A DNA stretch of 64,000 bases from Neurospora crassa OR74A. Its lineage: Eukaryota > Ascomycota > Sordariomycetes > Sordariales > Sordariaceae. The stretch is taken from positions 3,968,001 through 4,032,000 of the forward strand of contig NC_026505.1 of NCBI RefSeq assembly GCF_000182925.2. Direction: 5' to 3'. The position numbers were made by a program, and so were the translations under genes. The notes below the pieces were generated by a model that was not told the origin of the DNA, made no database searches, and saw only the letters and a list, made by a program, of their open reading frames with translations. Positions 22,501-34,674 of this stretch are shown here, piece after piece (the stretch's first letter is position 1; each line of letters starts with the position of its first letter).

Positions 22501-25500
22501 TGCAGCGAAGCATGTACACACCCCCCTCCCCATGGTTTCCCATGGTGTTGATTTTGCCTGCCACTCCCTGTCAGTCAGTCGAGACCGTCAATCACCCAGT
22601 CAACAAGCCAGTTAGTCTCTCGCAAGCCTCACTCCTTCGGTCCCGCCAGAAGGTCGAGAAGCCGTACCTACAATCAGGACCGGTAGCCGGAGGGAATGCC
22701 CTGGGCCAGTTGTCCGTTGCAGGGGAAACGTGGAGGGACGAGACGAGTTCAGGAAGCACTCGCCAACAAGCATCTATTCCGGGAAGAAATCTATCACAAT
22801 TTGCTGGCTGCTCTACGGTAAGCAGACGAACTCAATAGGTCGTGTCTACTAGGAGAGCTAACTGGGCCCGGTGTGAGCTGGCGCCCCCGAGCCCATATCG
22901 GATCACGTCCTAATACAGCCATTCAACAAGACAATAGAAAACATGGACATGTGTTCCACGAACAGGACACATGAAGCTAAGTCGACATATAGGGAAAGAA
23001 AGCAGTGAAACTAGGTGGTGGTAGTGTAGAAACAGAAAGCTACTCGACCAAGCAGAACCCCGTGGCAGGCGGATCACCTTCCATGCACGGCGTCCACCTG
23101 CTTCTACTTTGGCTGGATGCGGGTATGATGGAACTGCATGGTCAGTCAAGGCCAGAAATCTCAGGGCAACCCCATTCAGTTGCTTCCACGCGGTTGTTCC
23201 CTCTCCCCCGGCTACCGGTTTCTCTGCTGCGTGCTCTTGCGCACCCTCACCTTGCATGCCCGACCTGCAGCAATCTACGAGATCGTTGCCATCTTCCGCG
23301 ATTACACGACAAAGGATCCGCTTCTCGTCTACGCGGTCATAGCACGACATGGGGCTTCGAGATTACACTAATCTGTATAGTCAAGACCGTGAAGCTAGGG
23401 CAACTAGGAACGAGCAAATCGCAAGCATCTTGGAACTGGTGGCAATCCTGGTCTGGCGCTGAGCGAGATACCAAAGGGCTAAAATGCAACGCCAAAACGT
23501 TGACCTATCCATGAGGAGAGAGGGAGGGGGCTCGAATCTAACGAGGGAAACCGCCCGTGGTCCTCATTCCGTATGTTTTGCCATCCAAGCAACCACTCGA
23601 CGCCTGCCCTTGAACGGCAGGGGATTGCCTCCCGATAATGGTGCGGGGATGCACGACGCAGTGCACTGCACCTCCGACCCTTGTTGCCCTGTTGGTCAAC
23701 CAACATCTCTATGCATTCGACGCGAGTATGCTTCGCATTACATACATGTGTCCCTGTGTTGCTTCCCCAGCTACTTGCCTCTCGAGCCTCTTCTTTGACC
23801 TCATCACTGCCGATGCTTTTACAATAGTTCCCGCGTCAAGATCAGCGCAACAGAAAGTACCCTTAGTGTTGGGGCTACCGAGTTATGATGCGCCTCTATA
23901 CACACCAATGCGCCTGACAACTCTCGCTCGAAAGATGGGCAAATGGTCGATTCCCTGGAGGTGTTGTGGAACACGAGATTTTCTATCCCTATCCCGAACC
24001 CCATCCTCGTCGTGTTGGACAAAAGCAACCATTCCCGATACCCTTCCTCGCCTTCTTCCCCTATCTGCTTTCCCTTTGGTGACATTCACACCCCTGTTTT
24101 TGAGTGGCACACAGAGGCCCCGGCTCCTGAGTGGTCTCGTTTTGCCTGTCCTGGGTTTGCTGAACAAACTGTTCACTGCGCAGCACCGGGGTCCAGGAAG
24201 GGACAAAAGACGAAAATGGTCTCCTGGAGAGCATGTTGTGTACTGTAAGGTACAGGAGGGTTGTTGTTCGTCCATCGACCCTCGGTGGAAAATATGCGGC
24301 ACGAGTGCGGCATCAGTTTCCTGTGTTGGCAGAGGCAATACTTCCGAGAACTGTAGCGACAAATGAGACCGGGCCGACGGTATTAACATATTTGACACGC
24401 GAGTATAGCTCTATTGATACGCCCACCAGACGAGAGCAAGCAGAGTCGTTAAAGTTGACTGGCGGGCCTGGCTCACGGAAATGCTTGTGATGGAAGGTTT
24501 CATGATACATGCCCTGATACCCAGACTCTCCCCCTCCCGTTGATGCTGCGGCCGCTCTGTAGGTATATCGAACTTTGAGTTGGCGAATCGTTTCACCGAC
24601 AGAGTGAAGGTTCCTCTCAACCCAACCCCTCCTCCCCCGGCGCCGTATATATCAGATGGTGTGATGGTGCATGGCTCTACAGTGCTGCTGGGCATACGCT
24701 TATGAGAAAGAAGGTGAGCGGTATAAAATCAATGGCCCGACGGTTCAATGTCCCTTCGCTATTTCCACTACCATTGCGGCACGCCGTAGGAGTTTTTTCA
24801 GGGAATCTGCTTCGTCACTCACTGCCTGTTTCCCCCCTCTTTGGTCAACAATCATCAATATTGTTCCCTGGTATGATTGCTATGGCTGCCTCTCTATTGC
24901 TTGCAAGTGCGGCAGTGGCTGCGGTGTCGCGGTCTATGCATGCCCATTATCGTTTTTGTTATCGTTTCGTTTTGCTTGTCCTGGTGAGATACACTCTATC
25001 AAAGATGAGTTTGGCTTCCAAAAAGTGTGTATGGAGTCTGCTATACACAAGGTGTGTTTGCCAAGCTCGGGGCTCCTATACATGCACATTGCGTACGTGT
25101 GCGGCGTATATATATGTTCCAATTTAATCGCAGTGTACCCTAGATACTACGCTAGTTTACAGGCTGGAAGATCGAGAGGTTAATTATTTCTATCGGATCT
25201 GGTATCGACACCGCACATCGTCTCGATCAAAGCGATAGGCAAGATGGACAGATGGGTAAGCATGGCCACAGATATCCACCTAACACAACCGAGCTCCCTC
25301 TAACCAGGCTTTTTCTGTTCATGTGTAAGTCAGACTTCACTTGTCGTCAACCAGCCCGTCAAGCGAGACGGCAAGGACGGGCGGTTAGCAAGTCATCAGT
25401 TTTCAGAACTATGTAAAGAACCAGAGCCAAAAACAAGGAAGTTCTATGGCGATGATGGTTGCTTGTTTGATGTCGATATTTCTATGGCTGACGGTCGATG

Positions 25501-25967
25501 GCGTCCTGGCGGCGCGGCGACGGCAAGGTTCAAGGCTTCAAATGCCACCACCACCACAGGCGATGTGTGTGGGTGTCTCGTTTGTCTCGTTACTTTCCCT
25601 TCTGTCTCTTTAGCCCCAGCCATCTCTATCCAGCCATTGCAACGGGATGCAAGCAAGAGCACGTCAACGGCTTGGCCTACTGTCACTACCTACGTAGGTA
25701 TTATTATGAGTCCCTGCTACTCCTTCGGGAGGAAGGTGCTCGGTTTCGCAACCCCCCAACCCTTTTTGTTTTCCTCCATTGTCCCTATCTCTGAAGGGCA
25801 CTGCAATGAGGGTAACAATTGATGGCACTTGTCGTCTCTCTCTTTTTCACTCCATGTATATTCATCCTTTACTTCGTTCTCCTTTTGAGAATTTTTCTTT
25901 CCTTTCCCTTCCCACATTCCCGCCCCTCTCTCCCTCCCTCTCTCTCTTCCCCCAATCTCCAAACCCC
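19539..25967. other. Gene desert, middle part
   Basis: About 6.4 kb. The longest frames (23638-24366, 242 codons plus; 24671-25183, 170 codons plus; 22910-23350, 146 codons minus) have no recognised domain, are Ser/Pro/Cys-rich in the way random pyrimidine-rich DNA translates, and compete with open frames on other strands. A triple T-run lies at 22205-22236, and a CT-rich run at about 25880-25965 looks like the leader of a plus-strand transcript. Nothing else supported. Confidence 0.45.
22205..22236 (+). repeat. Three T-runs separated by GAC/GACC
   Basis: Runs of nine, eight and eight T separated by GAC and GACC form an imperfect 12-nt tandem. The plus-strand poly-T is followed by more T- and CT-rich sequence. 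Confidence 0.85.
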
Positions 25968-26120
25968 ATGGAAACCTCCGGCGCGCCGCTCGCACCTTCC
26001 CAGGTCCCCCACCTCCCGACCTCCGCCCTTCCTATCTCCGCCGGCCCTAAGTCCCGGTCATCGGTGGCCGGGGTTAGGGATGGGGAGGCAAGGGGGGTTC
26101 TCGGATTTTTTTTTTGGTGA
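25968..26120 (+). CDS. Weak candidate short ORF or first exon after a CT-rich leader
   Basis: ATG in CCCCATGG context opens 50 codons, METSGAPLAPSQVPHLPTSA.., with C-ending codons in its first 35 positions. It is preceded by roughly 90 nt of almost pure C/T, the leader type common in Neurospora genes. A GTGAGG donor-like site overlaps the end, so it could be a first exon. No downstream exon was found and no family is recognised. Confidence 0.25.
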   Translation: METSGAPLAPSQVPHLPTSALPISAGPKSRSSVAGVRDGEARGVLGFFFW

Positions 26121-29100
26121 GGGAGGGGAAAGCCGAAGGCTGGATCACTAGTGTAATCGGCAAAAGAACCGAACCGACAGCGGCCGCCGCGCACGAACCC
26201 CTTGGGGGGGGAAGGGCTGGGGTCTGGCAACTCTGCAAACTGGTTTGAATTTGCAAGGGTTTGCTTAGGTAGTCGCTCTGGTGGTCTCTTGGTTTTTGTT
26301 TCATGTGTGGTGGAAGAGGAAGCTTGTTTAGTGTGGAAGGTGGACTATGTACATAATAGTGGAGTGAGCGGGGGTGATGGGTAGGCGCTTCCGACTTGAC
26401 TCGTGTCTTTCACGCGTGTTTTCGCCCGATTTCTGTGTTTTATGTTTACCTATGATATGTTTTTCTATGCAATTGCTACGATTGTGCTGCTTATAGAAAC
26501 TCCAGTCCCTTTTATTATTCTTTTCCTTTGTTAAGTTTGCATGGTTGACTTTCCTCTATCCTGGCTTGTTCAGTTGGCTCGGCGGGGCGATCCTTCCTGG
26601 ACGGGGAAGTCTGTCGACACTTTACTATGTGGTATTTATGGAGTTAGTTTACGACTCGGGATCTCTTGGACCACAGTACAGTATATACCAGGCATTTGAC
26701 CAGAGTTTCGAACAATTCACTTGATTTAAATCTGCCAAATACGCATTGCTTACCTTTCTAGTGCCCGCTTGGAAAGCTTGACTGGTAAGCATGTGTAACA
26801 CGGAACCCCCTCCCCGGTCTCTTCTTTCTCCGCAGGTTATCCTCAGTTCATTCTGTCGTAAGAGGAGAAGCAAAAAGGTTTGTCTGATTTACCTAAGTGA
26901 TGTGGAGTATATAATCCCTAGTATGTTTGTTAGTTTAGAACGAAAACGCCTAGTCCAACTCGCGAGCCACTGAAAGTGGGAAAGTATACAGATTTTGAGC
27001 GGATGGGTGCCGTATGGGACTATCCTCTTATATTTTTTTGAGTTGATTTTTGGGGTGTTGGAAGTGACGGACAAAGGCATAATAAGAGGTTTCTGTGGCG
27101 CATTACGCCCTGCTCATTGTCCGTCGCTTTGAACGAAAACTCTTTTAAAAAGGCCAATGAGAACTGGATATCTCCCCTGTTTAAGTGTAACCCACGGCCG
27201 AAGCCCCAAACTGACAAGCAAATCAGTTCTGTTGTAGTTTCTACATAGTCAGGTGGTGAAAGAAATGGGAGGCGCCAGTTGCACTCAGCAATTGCTAGCA
27301 ACCGACGCCCCCCATTTCTTACACCACTTGATAGTTTCTACGCAGTAGTCCGATCCCTGCAAAAACTCCAATAGTTCTGCGTTCTGAAGCGATAAAGGAC
27401 GAGGAAAAGCCCCCGATGGACGGAAAGGAAAGGGCAAGACGCCAAAGACAAGGAACTGGTAAATGCTGTCCTTCGGATCGTTGGCTTTGCCTCAAATTGG
27501 CAACGGGGTCCTGGTCGCAAGAGAACTACCAAAAGTGAACAAAAGAGATTGCTTGTCCTGTTCCTCAGTTGCTTTCGGCAGCTTTCGGCAGTTGTATGAA
27601 ACAAAATAACAACGGACAACAGTCTCAACAGGCGAGTCTTTTCATTACCGTTGTTGTCGTGGTGTCGCCGTCTTCTCTGGCACATGGCCCCCACTGATTA
27701 TACACTACGGTATGTAGACAGACACATACGTTATGCATGAAATAGTGTGTGTAGACCACATAGATGGCATCCACACCACCTACATAGCTGCTAACCTACC
27801 GGTCATGCCTTACATAGCCGTTGATGCGTATGTAGTGTATGTGCAATCGTGCCATAGCTACTGCAGTACTTGCATTACGCATAGGTATTGTACATGAGCA
27901 ATTGAGACTCGCAGGGCGCAAGGCGGCCCGTTCGGTGATCTACAGTGCAGTGGTGGGCGATGAGATTCGGAAGCTTAACCACTCGTCAACTCTTGAGCCT
28001 CTTCTCACTACACATGTATCACTTTCGCTTGGCTAGGCGAGCTAGGGTTGTGTGTGATGGGTACATGGTTCACCGAGGGGCAGCTTTCACAATGCTGCTA
28101 GAGTCTAATTATACACCAGAAGCAAGGTGATTAAGGACGGAAAATGTGGATGTTGTGATGACGGCGGCGGTTGATTTGTGTGAGGAGGCTGGGGACAATG
28201 ACGGACATAACCCAGGCTACAGTACCTGTCCGGAGATATTCACAAGTAGCAAGAACAAGCAACGAAGCAATCAACAATTAGCACTTCCAACTTCCTTGTA
28301 ATGGCGCCCAGGCCTTCTTTCCTTTTCCTTTCTTTTCTTTTGCTGTGTTTTATCGTGGATCAACCGTGTCTCGGGATAGGATGTCGAGAAAAGGGTTCTT
28401 GCTAGCCGAAGCCGAGAAGACGAAAGGGGAAGGGAGAGTCGACATCACGGAAGTTATCATGAAAATATTACCGTACTGTTTCCCCTAAACGCGAGAGCTG
28501 TCCAGCAAGGGAAGAGCTACGCCAACGCCGCTGCTTCTTTCTCGCAATCTAGCGGCACCTAATTAATTTATTGTTTTTAATTCCTTTTTTTTTTTTTTTT
28601 TTTTTTTTTCAAGCACCCCCCTCTTGAGCCACTCCTGTCGGGGCTGGGTATCGTTGAATGCCGCTGTTCTCTTAGTTTTGTGTCACCCTTGTCAGGCTGA
28701 TGTGATTCGGTACCAGTCCCTGCTTTGTTTGTGCGCCTTTCCCGGCCAGCCGACCTGAGTCCACGGCGTCGGCGCAGTTGCGCGGCTCGAAAACAGTCTC
28801 TCAATAGCAAACAGCACCTTGTCGACTTGACAAGTGGGATGTTAAGAGATGTGTCGGCGTGGGTGGCTGGCAAAAACAAGCGCGGGTTGTTGGTGCCGTT
28901 GTTTCCAAAGCTGACCAACAACTCTGCCTAAAAGGACCAAAGAAAGAAAGTCTAACGGCAGGTAAATGTTTGGATGTATCCGATGTCTCGAGAGTGTGTG
29001 ATGCTCCAAGTTCAGTTGAGTTCCAGGGTACAAGACAGTGTTTGTTGTCACACCTTCCCAGGTTTCGACTTGAGGTACTCGGCCGGCATGATGGATGCTG

Positions 29101-29586
29101 GATATGTCAAGCGGCAGGCATGTCGAAGTCAAAGTCTCTGTTAGTGCACCACCGCAAAACCAAAAGCTTCAAGGGCTTCGCGTTAACAGACACAAGAAAC
29201 AAAGCGGCCGCTGAGACAAAGGGAAGCACACTCCTAAAGGGAGGGCAACAACGGTGGAACTCACATGACTTCGCGAGCGCTTTGAAGATGGAGACGCCCC
29301 AGTGGAACGGGACCCCTTTGGAAAGTCGTGTTCCGGGTCGACGTGTTGGCCAACTGCTCGCTATCCATTCACCATATGCTGCAATGTCCAACCAACCTCC
29401 CGCGCAATTCCACTCTGTTTTGGACTCTCCAGTGGCTATCTATCACTCGACTAACACATACGATTTGCGCATCCCGACAACGCCACAACCACCTGCTGGA
29501 TCGCTCTCATAATCGACCGATGTTGTGACAGCCCGGAAGACGCCATACAGATACAGCCAACAACCACGAAGCAAACAGGCTGTGCC
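26121..29586. other. Gene desert, right part, with promoter of the BRCT gene
   Basis: About 3.5 kb without supported coding sequence. It contains a T25 tract at 28585-28609 and a two-copy CTTTCGGCAG tandem near 27570-27590. The last few hundred bases should include the promoter and leader of the BRCT gene starting at 29587. Confidence 0.5.
28585..28609 (+). repeat. T25 homopolymer tract
   Basis: Twenty-five consecutive T preceded by an AT-rich stretch. Could be a nucleosome-excluding tract, or an old retrotransposed poly-A tail on the minus strand; no element body was recognised beside it. Confidence 0.95.
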
Positions 29587-30707
29587 ATGGCTCCTCCTAT
29601 ACATCCTAAACAGCCGCCACCGGCAGAGCCAATCCATGCTGGCCGCGCGTTCGACCCGTGGAATTCGGTAGCGGCCGGCCATCAACGAGCCGAAACTCGG
29701 GTGCCATCCGGGTGGCGTGAGTCTCGTGCCAGGAAACTGCAAAGTCAGTTCCGCGCCAGCTCTTCCGGTGGCGACCGAATTTCGGACTCTGTTGGAGCTG
29801 GCGCCGAAGACTTCGACGAAAAGCGTGGCGTCTTGACCCCGAAGGAGGTACGAGCTCGCGCACTGAACAGCGTTGCCGATATGCTACGTAATCCTGGAAC
29901 CATGGCGACCATGTCACAGACAACTTCGCAGTCACGGGCTCGTTTACCAGAAAAGGGAGCGTCACAGAATGGGAGTCAACCGGTTGAAGAGGAGGAAACT
30001 TGGGAATCGGGTCCCACGCAACACGGGCAGAGGAAAGAGGAGGAGGGAGGAGGCTCAAGCAATATCAGAAAAATCTTTGATGGGTTGAACATCTACGTCA
30101 ATGGTAGCACCCATCCCCTGATCTCTGATCATAAATTGAAGCAAATCCTCGCCGAGAACGGCGCTCGTATGTCCATTCATCTCGGCCGCCGCCAGGTCAC
30201 TCACGTCATCCTAGGCAAACCGACTGGCCGAAATACCGGCGCCGGTGGTGGACTCGCCGGCGGGAAATTGGAGAAAGAGATCCGCAGAGTCGGCGGTTGT
30301 GGCATCAAGTATGTCGGTGTCGAATGGTAAGTCCATCCTCTTCCCCGGCGACTAGCTGGGCATGGGATATGCGTATACTGTGCTACCACCTCTTCCCTTC
30401 CATGTTCGTCCTTCTTGGGACCCCGTAAAGACTCTTCCCAGGCCAAACGTTCATTCACCCACCCCCCTCTCCGTTGGCTGGACCTGCGGTGTATGATGCA
30501 CAGCTTGACGGATACTGTGCTTACGCTAACGCTGTCCTCTCCTTTTCGACCAGGGTTCTGGAAAGTATCAAGGCAGGCAAGCGGCTGCCCGAGGCAAGGT
30601 TTGCTAACCTCAAGATCGCGGCAAAGAGGCAGCAAAGCGTTCTTTCCGCCTTCTCGACGAACAAACCGCCAGCATGGTGGACCCTCCAGGGCGCATTCCG
30701 ACGATGA
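29587..30707 (+). CDS. Small BRCT-domain protein (Rev1-type single BRCT)
   Basis: Two exons, 29587-30326 and 30554-30707, 297 aa; the 227-nt intron (GTAAGT..ACCAG) splits a Trp codon and gives the BRCT ending VEWVLESIKAGKRLPEARF. Residues 1-157 are polar and low-complexity. Residues ~158-265 form one BRCT domain beginning IRKIFDGLNIYVNGSTHPLI and containing VTHVILGKP; the pattern is closest to the Rev1 BRCT. There is no UmuC polymerase domain: a stop follows 40 residues after the BRCT. The tail has a PIP-like QSVLSAF (Q274, L277, F280) that lacks the second aromatic residue. A role in DNA repair or replication, perhaps via PCNA or phosphoprotein binding, is inferred. The ATG lies in GCCATGG context. 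Confidence 0.85.
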
Positions 30708-33700
30708 GGGATGATAACGACGGACGAATAGGCGCCGTGAGGACAGATACGGCGGCCTGCGTGTCGTGTTGTTAGGGCGGCCGCTGCCTCCACTATATTG
30801 GTCCTTTTTCCTCTTGTCCTGTCCAAGGTCCCGATTTTACTTTGCTTGTCCTCCTCACGCCTCGCTTACGTTAGCTGGGTGAATCAAAGTGACCTTGGAT
30901 GGGAAGAGAAGCGATGTGTGCAGAACGCTATGGCATGCTTACCCTTCCCTAGCACGATGACACGCATAACAGAACACAATTCAGCAAAGCAAAGCAGGAG
31001 AAGCATATACCTGGCACGATGATTCAGTACACAGTACCACTATCAACGATGGAGATACAGCAGAGAGAACAACACGACACGACGCTTGCTAGGATAGTCA
31101 GCGTCATGCCGTACGTACGGCATTTGGAGAAAGTAGAATATAGGCCAGACGAGACACGGTTCGCCACGACAACGAGGCCACCGGGTGTTCGAAAGCAGGC
31201 GATCGTGTCCCACTCGTATCCCCTCAAGCTCGTGAGTATCTATTGTCTATCATTATTCAGAGCCCGAAGCGGTCTTCGGTTGCCCTTTTCTTCATTACTT
31301 TCCGATGTTCGTGGTCCATTTGTCACTACGAGGTTTCTTGCTCTTTCCCATGCTACTCCGTCTCTTCACCGCATATGGGCATCAGTATTTCGTTCCCTTA
31401 TCTCTACCGCTCGCTGACGTCTCGGCTGCATCAGAGGTATGATTGGACAATGGGTGCGTACGAGGTTCCAGTCGAACGTGGAAAGGGGGGCGGCATCGGC
31501 GGCGCGCCGTACGAAAGGTGCCCCCCCCCCCCCCCCCCCCACCCCCGGGTTTCTGTCGTCCCGGGCCAGTCAGCATACACAGAAGCAACGGGCAGATAGG
31601 AAGGACAAGGGGAATGAAATGGATGAGTGGTGGTGATAGTCCTGAATGGGCCTTTGCGGGGCTGTTGTTGGTCAATCGATTTCTTCTAGGAAGGTTGTTT
31701 GCTCCAACGAAAAACTAAAAGCTGCACGATATATTAACCTGCAGCACGTACGTGGTCGACCCGTCTACCCTGCGTGGCTAGTTGGTACGATTCTCGGTTG
31801 TTGTCAAGGGCAAGGGGGTGCAATTTATTTGTTTTTGAGGAAATCAGGAGTTCTGGATGGACGAGACCAGCCGAAGCTGACTAGGATTGTGAACATTGCT
31901 ACAATATGTGCACAATAACAATTTGTTGTGGGAGAATTGGATGGATATCGTTGAGGAGGAGCTATAGTGCGTGGCGTCACACCGTTACTCTCTTTCCTCG
32001 TGATGGACGGGTTATCGCATGCTTAGCGCTGTCGTCGTTACCGTTGCCTTTCGACTAATCCCCCTCTCACACACGCTCTGTCGTTGTTTCCTCCGCAAAA
32101 GTCTTCAAACCCAGCCTCTCTCCGTGTCTCCCTCACGCTCGTTCACCCCGATCCTTCCTCCCCCCTCCCCTTCTTGCATAGCATAGCATGGCATTGCATG
32201 GCATGATGTCAAACTAGGGTCACCTTGGATGGAGAGACACACACTGACAGACAACAAGACCGTTTGGATTTCTTCTTTGCAAATTGTTGTTGATCTGCAG
32301 TGTCTGCCATGCCACGGATAGACACAGCGCTTCACATAACGTACATGCACACGTTTTCTGGATACCTTTAGTCCAAAGGAAGCTAGTTGGGCCAGGGTAG
32401 GTCTGGCAGGCTAGGTAAAGGAAGGGAGTTCCCTTTCTCTGGACTCTCGACAACTATGATATGATATGAGATGAGCAGCTGGACTGAGCCGTCAAGACCG
32501 GATAGTCGGTGGTGAACACGCGCCTGCGCTAGTAGTGGCCTAGACCAGCTCAACCTTGGCATAATATCCTTTCTTCGAGTTTTTTTTCTCGTCAGCTCAT
32601 GGGGACATGCCGACGTATGTCTGTTTGTGTCTGGTCTTTTCGCCTGTCTTTTTTGGTTTATGTTGGCCAGGTTCTGGCCTGGATATTTGGCTTTAGGGGG
32701 CCGTCTCTGCCGCTTGCTAGGTTATGACTGCCACCATGTTCATGGTGACTAGGTGGGAAACTGAGATTCTCACTTAATAGTTCTATGGGCACTGGAAGTA
32801 AGCTTCCTGCTTACCGATACATATTGGGCTAGCCAACTAACTTGGTTCTTGATTTTGCGTTATCGGTCCTGTGAGACTTTATGGTCCGACGACGAAGACT
32901 AGGTAGGTATGGTGAAAGAGTGTATTTAATGTAGACTTGAATTCTTCTATGGCATAGCTCTGTACAACTATCTACCATATTTTTGAATGATACATGTAAA
33001 TATCTATGTTGTGCTCCTTTCTTGCAACTTTACTACTTGTGTTAGAAGTCCTGGGTGATAACTCCATGTAATCAGAGGTACACAAAGCTGTCAGTCAGGT
33101 CTCCTATACCTCTTACTCAAACACACACACATACTTGTTTGAAGAGGGCACTACCATACCTCTAGGTGTACTGATAAGTCACTGAATGACTTACCTTGGC
33201 TACTTGAAACTGCAAAAGCTCTGGTTCAGACACAGAACTGGTAGCCCGTTTCCTGTACCATTCTCTTGTATCATTAATTCAAGACTGTTGAAACGACATT
33301 TTCGAAACAAACCTCCCAGACAAACGAAGACTACCTAGAGAGGTAATAATATTTGACTACGTACCTGGACTACCGGTAGCCCAATGTAATCAGCAAGGAA
33401 CCATTGATAAGAGCCAGGAAACAAGAGTGAAATCGGAATTGACAAAGCATGGACTAACTAACTGACTCGTCGACTGACTGTATGTGAACACAACAGAAAT
33501 CGAATAGTTACACAACATAATCGTTCTTGAGGTATTTCTTCCTATTCGTAGCATCCGCAGCCACCGCAGCCCCGAAGCCCTGTAGTGCCGTTTCGGATTC
33601 ACTTGGCTACCTACGCTATCGTGTCATGAAATGTAAATATATTTATACGCAAATACATTAGCTTCGTGGATTAATGTCGACCTTGCTAGCCTGGAATTAG

Positions 33701-34339
33701 CTACCTACCCTGATTTCTAAAAGGGTCCGGTACCCTCCGATCCAGCCAATCTTCCAAACCCCCCTTCTTGCCTTTCAACTGACTAGGTAACCTGTACCAT
33801 GGAACTTGCCAAGTTGTTTCCAAGCATCCCGTCCAATCCAAAGAGCCTTGACCCATTTACTGTAACTGTCTTGGTGCCACAAAGCCCAACATTCGACGAA
33901 CGAGCCGGCTGAGTTGGTTTCGTCCACCTCGTATTCGAAGTATATCCCGGGAAGCAAGTGCGGGAGAGTCTGGAACCCAAAGATGGAGTGCGGGACCGGG
34001 CCCGGTCCCGGGACCGCACAGCCAGTGGCAACTTTGTGTTGGACTGCGAGTGACGAGAGAGAAGACTCAATATAGAAACAGGGTGAAGATTGTTTGAGCG
34101 GTTAATTGGATATCTAAAATCTTGTCAAGTCGTTGGTGACTGCTTTTCACCTTCGGTCAGTGCAACCACTGTGTTGTTCTCTAGACTGACACCTTTTTGA
34201 TTCGTGTACCTACTTCCTCTGAGTATAATCTTGAATTTGAAATAATAAAATAACACTTGGCTTGGAAAAGATAAGAACAAAAAGAGAGATGCCCTAGAAA
34301 GGTAACGCTGCGATGAGAAGAAACCCCCAAAAAGATGGA
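30708..34339. other. Gene-poor interval between the BRCT gene and tRNA-Ile
   Basis: About 3.6 kb. No ORF with a recognisable domain. It contains a C20 tract (31521-31540), a short CA run near 33120 and two TACCTAGAGGTA-like words (33157-33168, 33332-33345). The stretch 32.9-33.7 kb is visibly AT-richer than its flanks. Confidence 0.5.
31521..31540 (+). repeat. C20 homopolymer tract
   Basis: Twenty consecutive C followed by ACCCCCGGG. Together with the G16 and T25 tracts it marks slippage-prone DNA in the gene-poor part of the window. Confidence 0.95.
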
Positions 34340-34435
34340 TGCCCAATAACAGGATTGAACTGTTGACCTTCGCATTGACTTGATATCAGAGAACTGATAT
34401 TAGTACGACGCTCTAACCAGCTGAGCTAATCGGGC
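34340..34435 (-). tRNA. tRNA-Ile (anticodon AAU) with 22-nt intron
   Basis: Minus strand, 96 nt, 74 nt after intron removal. The acceptor stem GCCCGAT pairs with ATTGGGC (one G.U) and the discriminator base is A. D arm GCTC..GAGC, anticodon stem TCGTA/TGCGA, loop CTAATAA with anticodon AAT at 34399-34401, T arm AACAG TTCAATC CTGTT. The intron (34376-34397) sits at the canonical site after position 37. Box A (TAGCTCAGCTGG) and box B (GTTCAATCC) are both present. Decodes Ile AUU, and AUC after A-to-I editing of base 34. Confidence 0.97.
34376..34397 (-). other. tRNA-Ile intron
   Basis: 22 nt between nucleotides 37 and 38 of the tRNA, the standard nuclear tRNA intron position removed by the SEN endonuclease. 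It must be excised to close the 7-nt anticodon loop. Confidence 0.9.
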
Positions 34436-34674
34436 TGTTGGTTGAAAGAATTAACGGAAAGAAAATACTATGTGGGACAAAAAATAAATTGTGGGGCTGC
34501 TAGGACAGGATAACCTTGTGTGCACCGTCCAGATCAAAATCAACTCTGCTTTCCAAGCTCTCTGCCTCTAGTCTACTTAGACTCTAGCCTAAGTTGTGTA
34601 AAAACGTGAAGAAGAATCTCTCCTCATGAAGCAAACACACGCTTAAAGTTGTCTTCTACCTGACTACATGTCTT

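Noticed and set aside
22910-23350. 146-codon minus-strand frame starting MSCYDRVDEKRIL
   Set aside because: First 80 residues look plausible but the rest does not, and no family or splice evidence was found.
23638-24366. 242-codon plus-strand frame in the gene desert
   Set aside because: No domain, patchy codon use, Ser/Leu/Pro-rich and overlapped by minus-strand frames; cannot be supported as a gene.
24671-25183. 170-codon plus-strand frame with Cys clusters
   Set aside because: No signal peptide, domain or codon bias; treated as chance.
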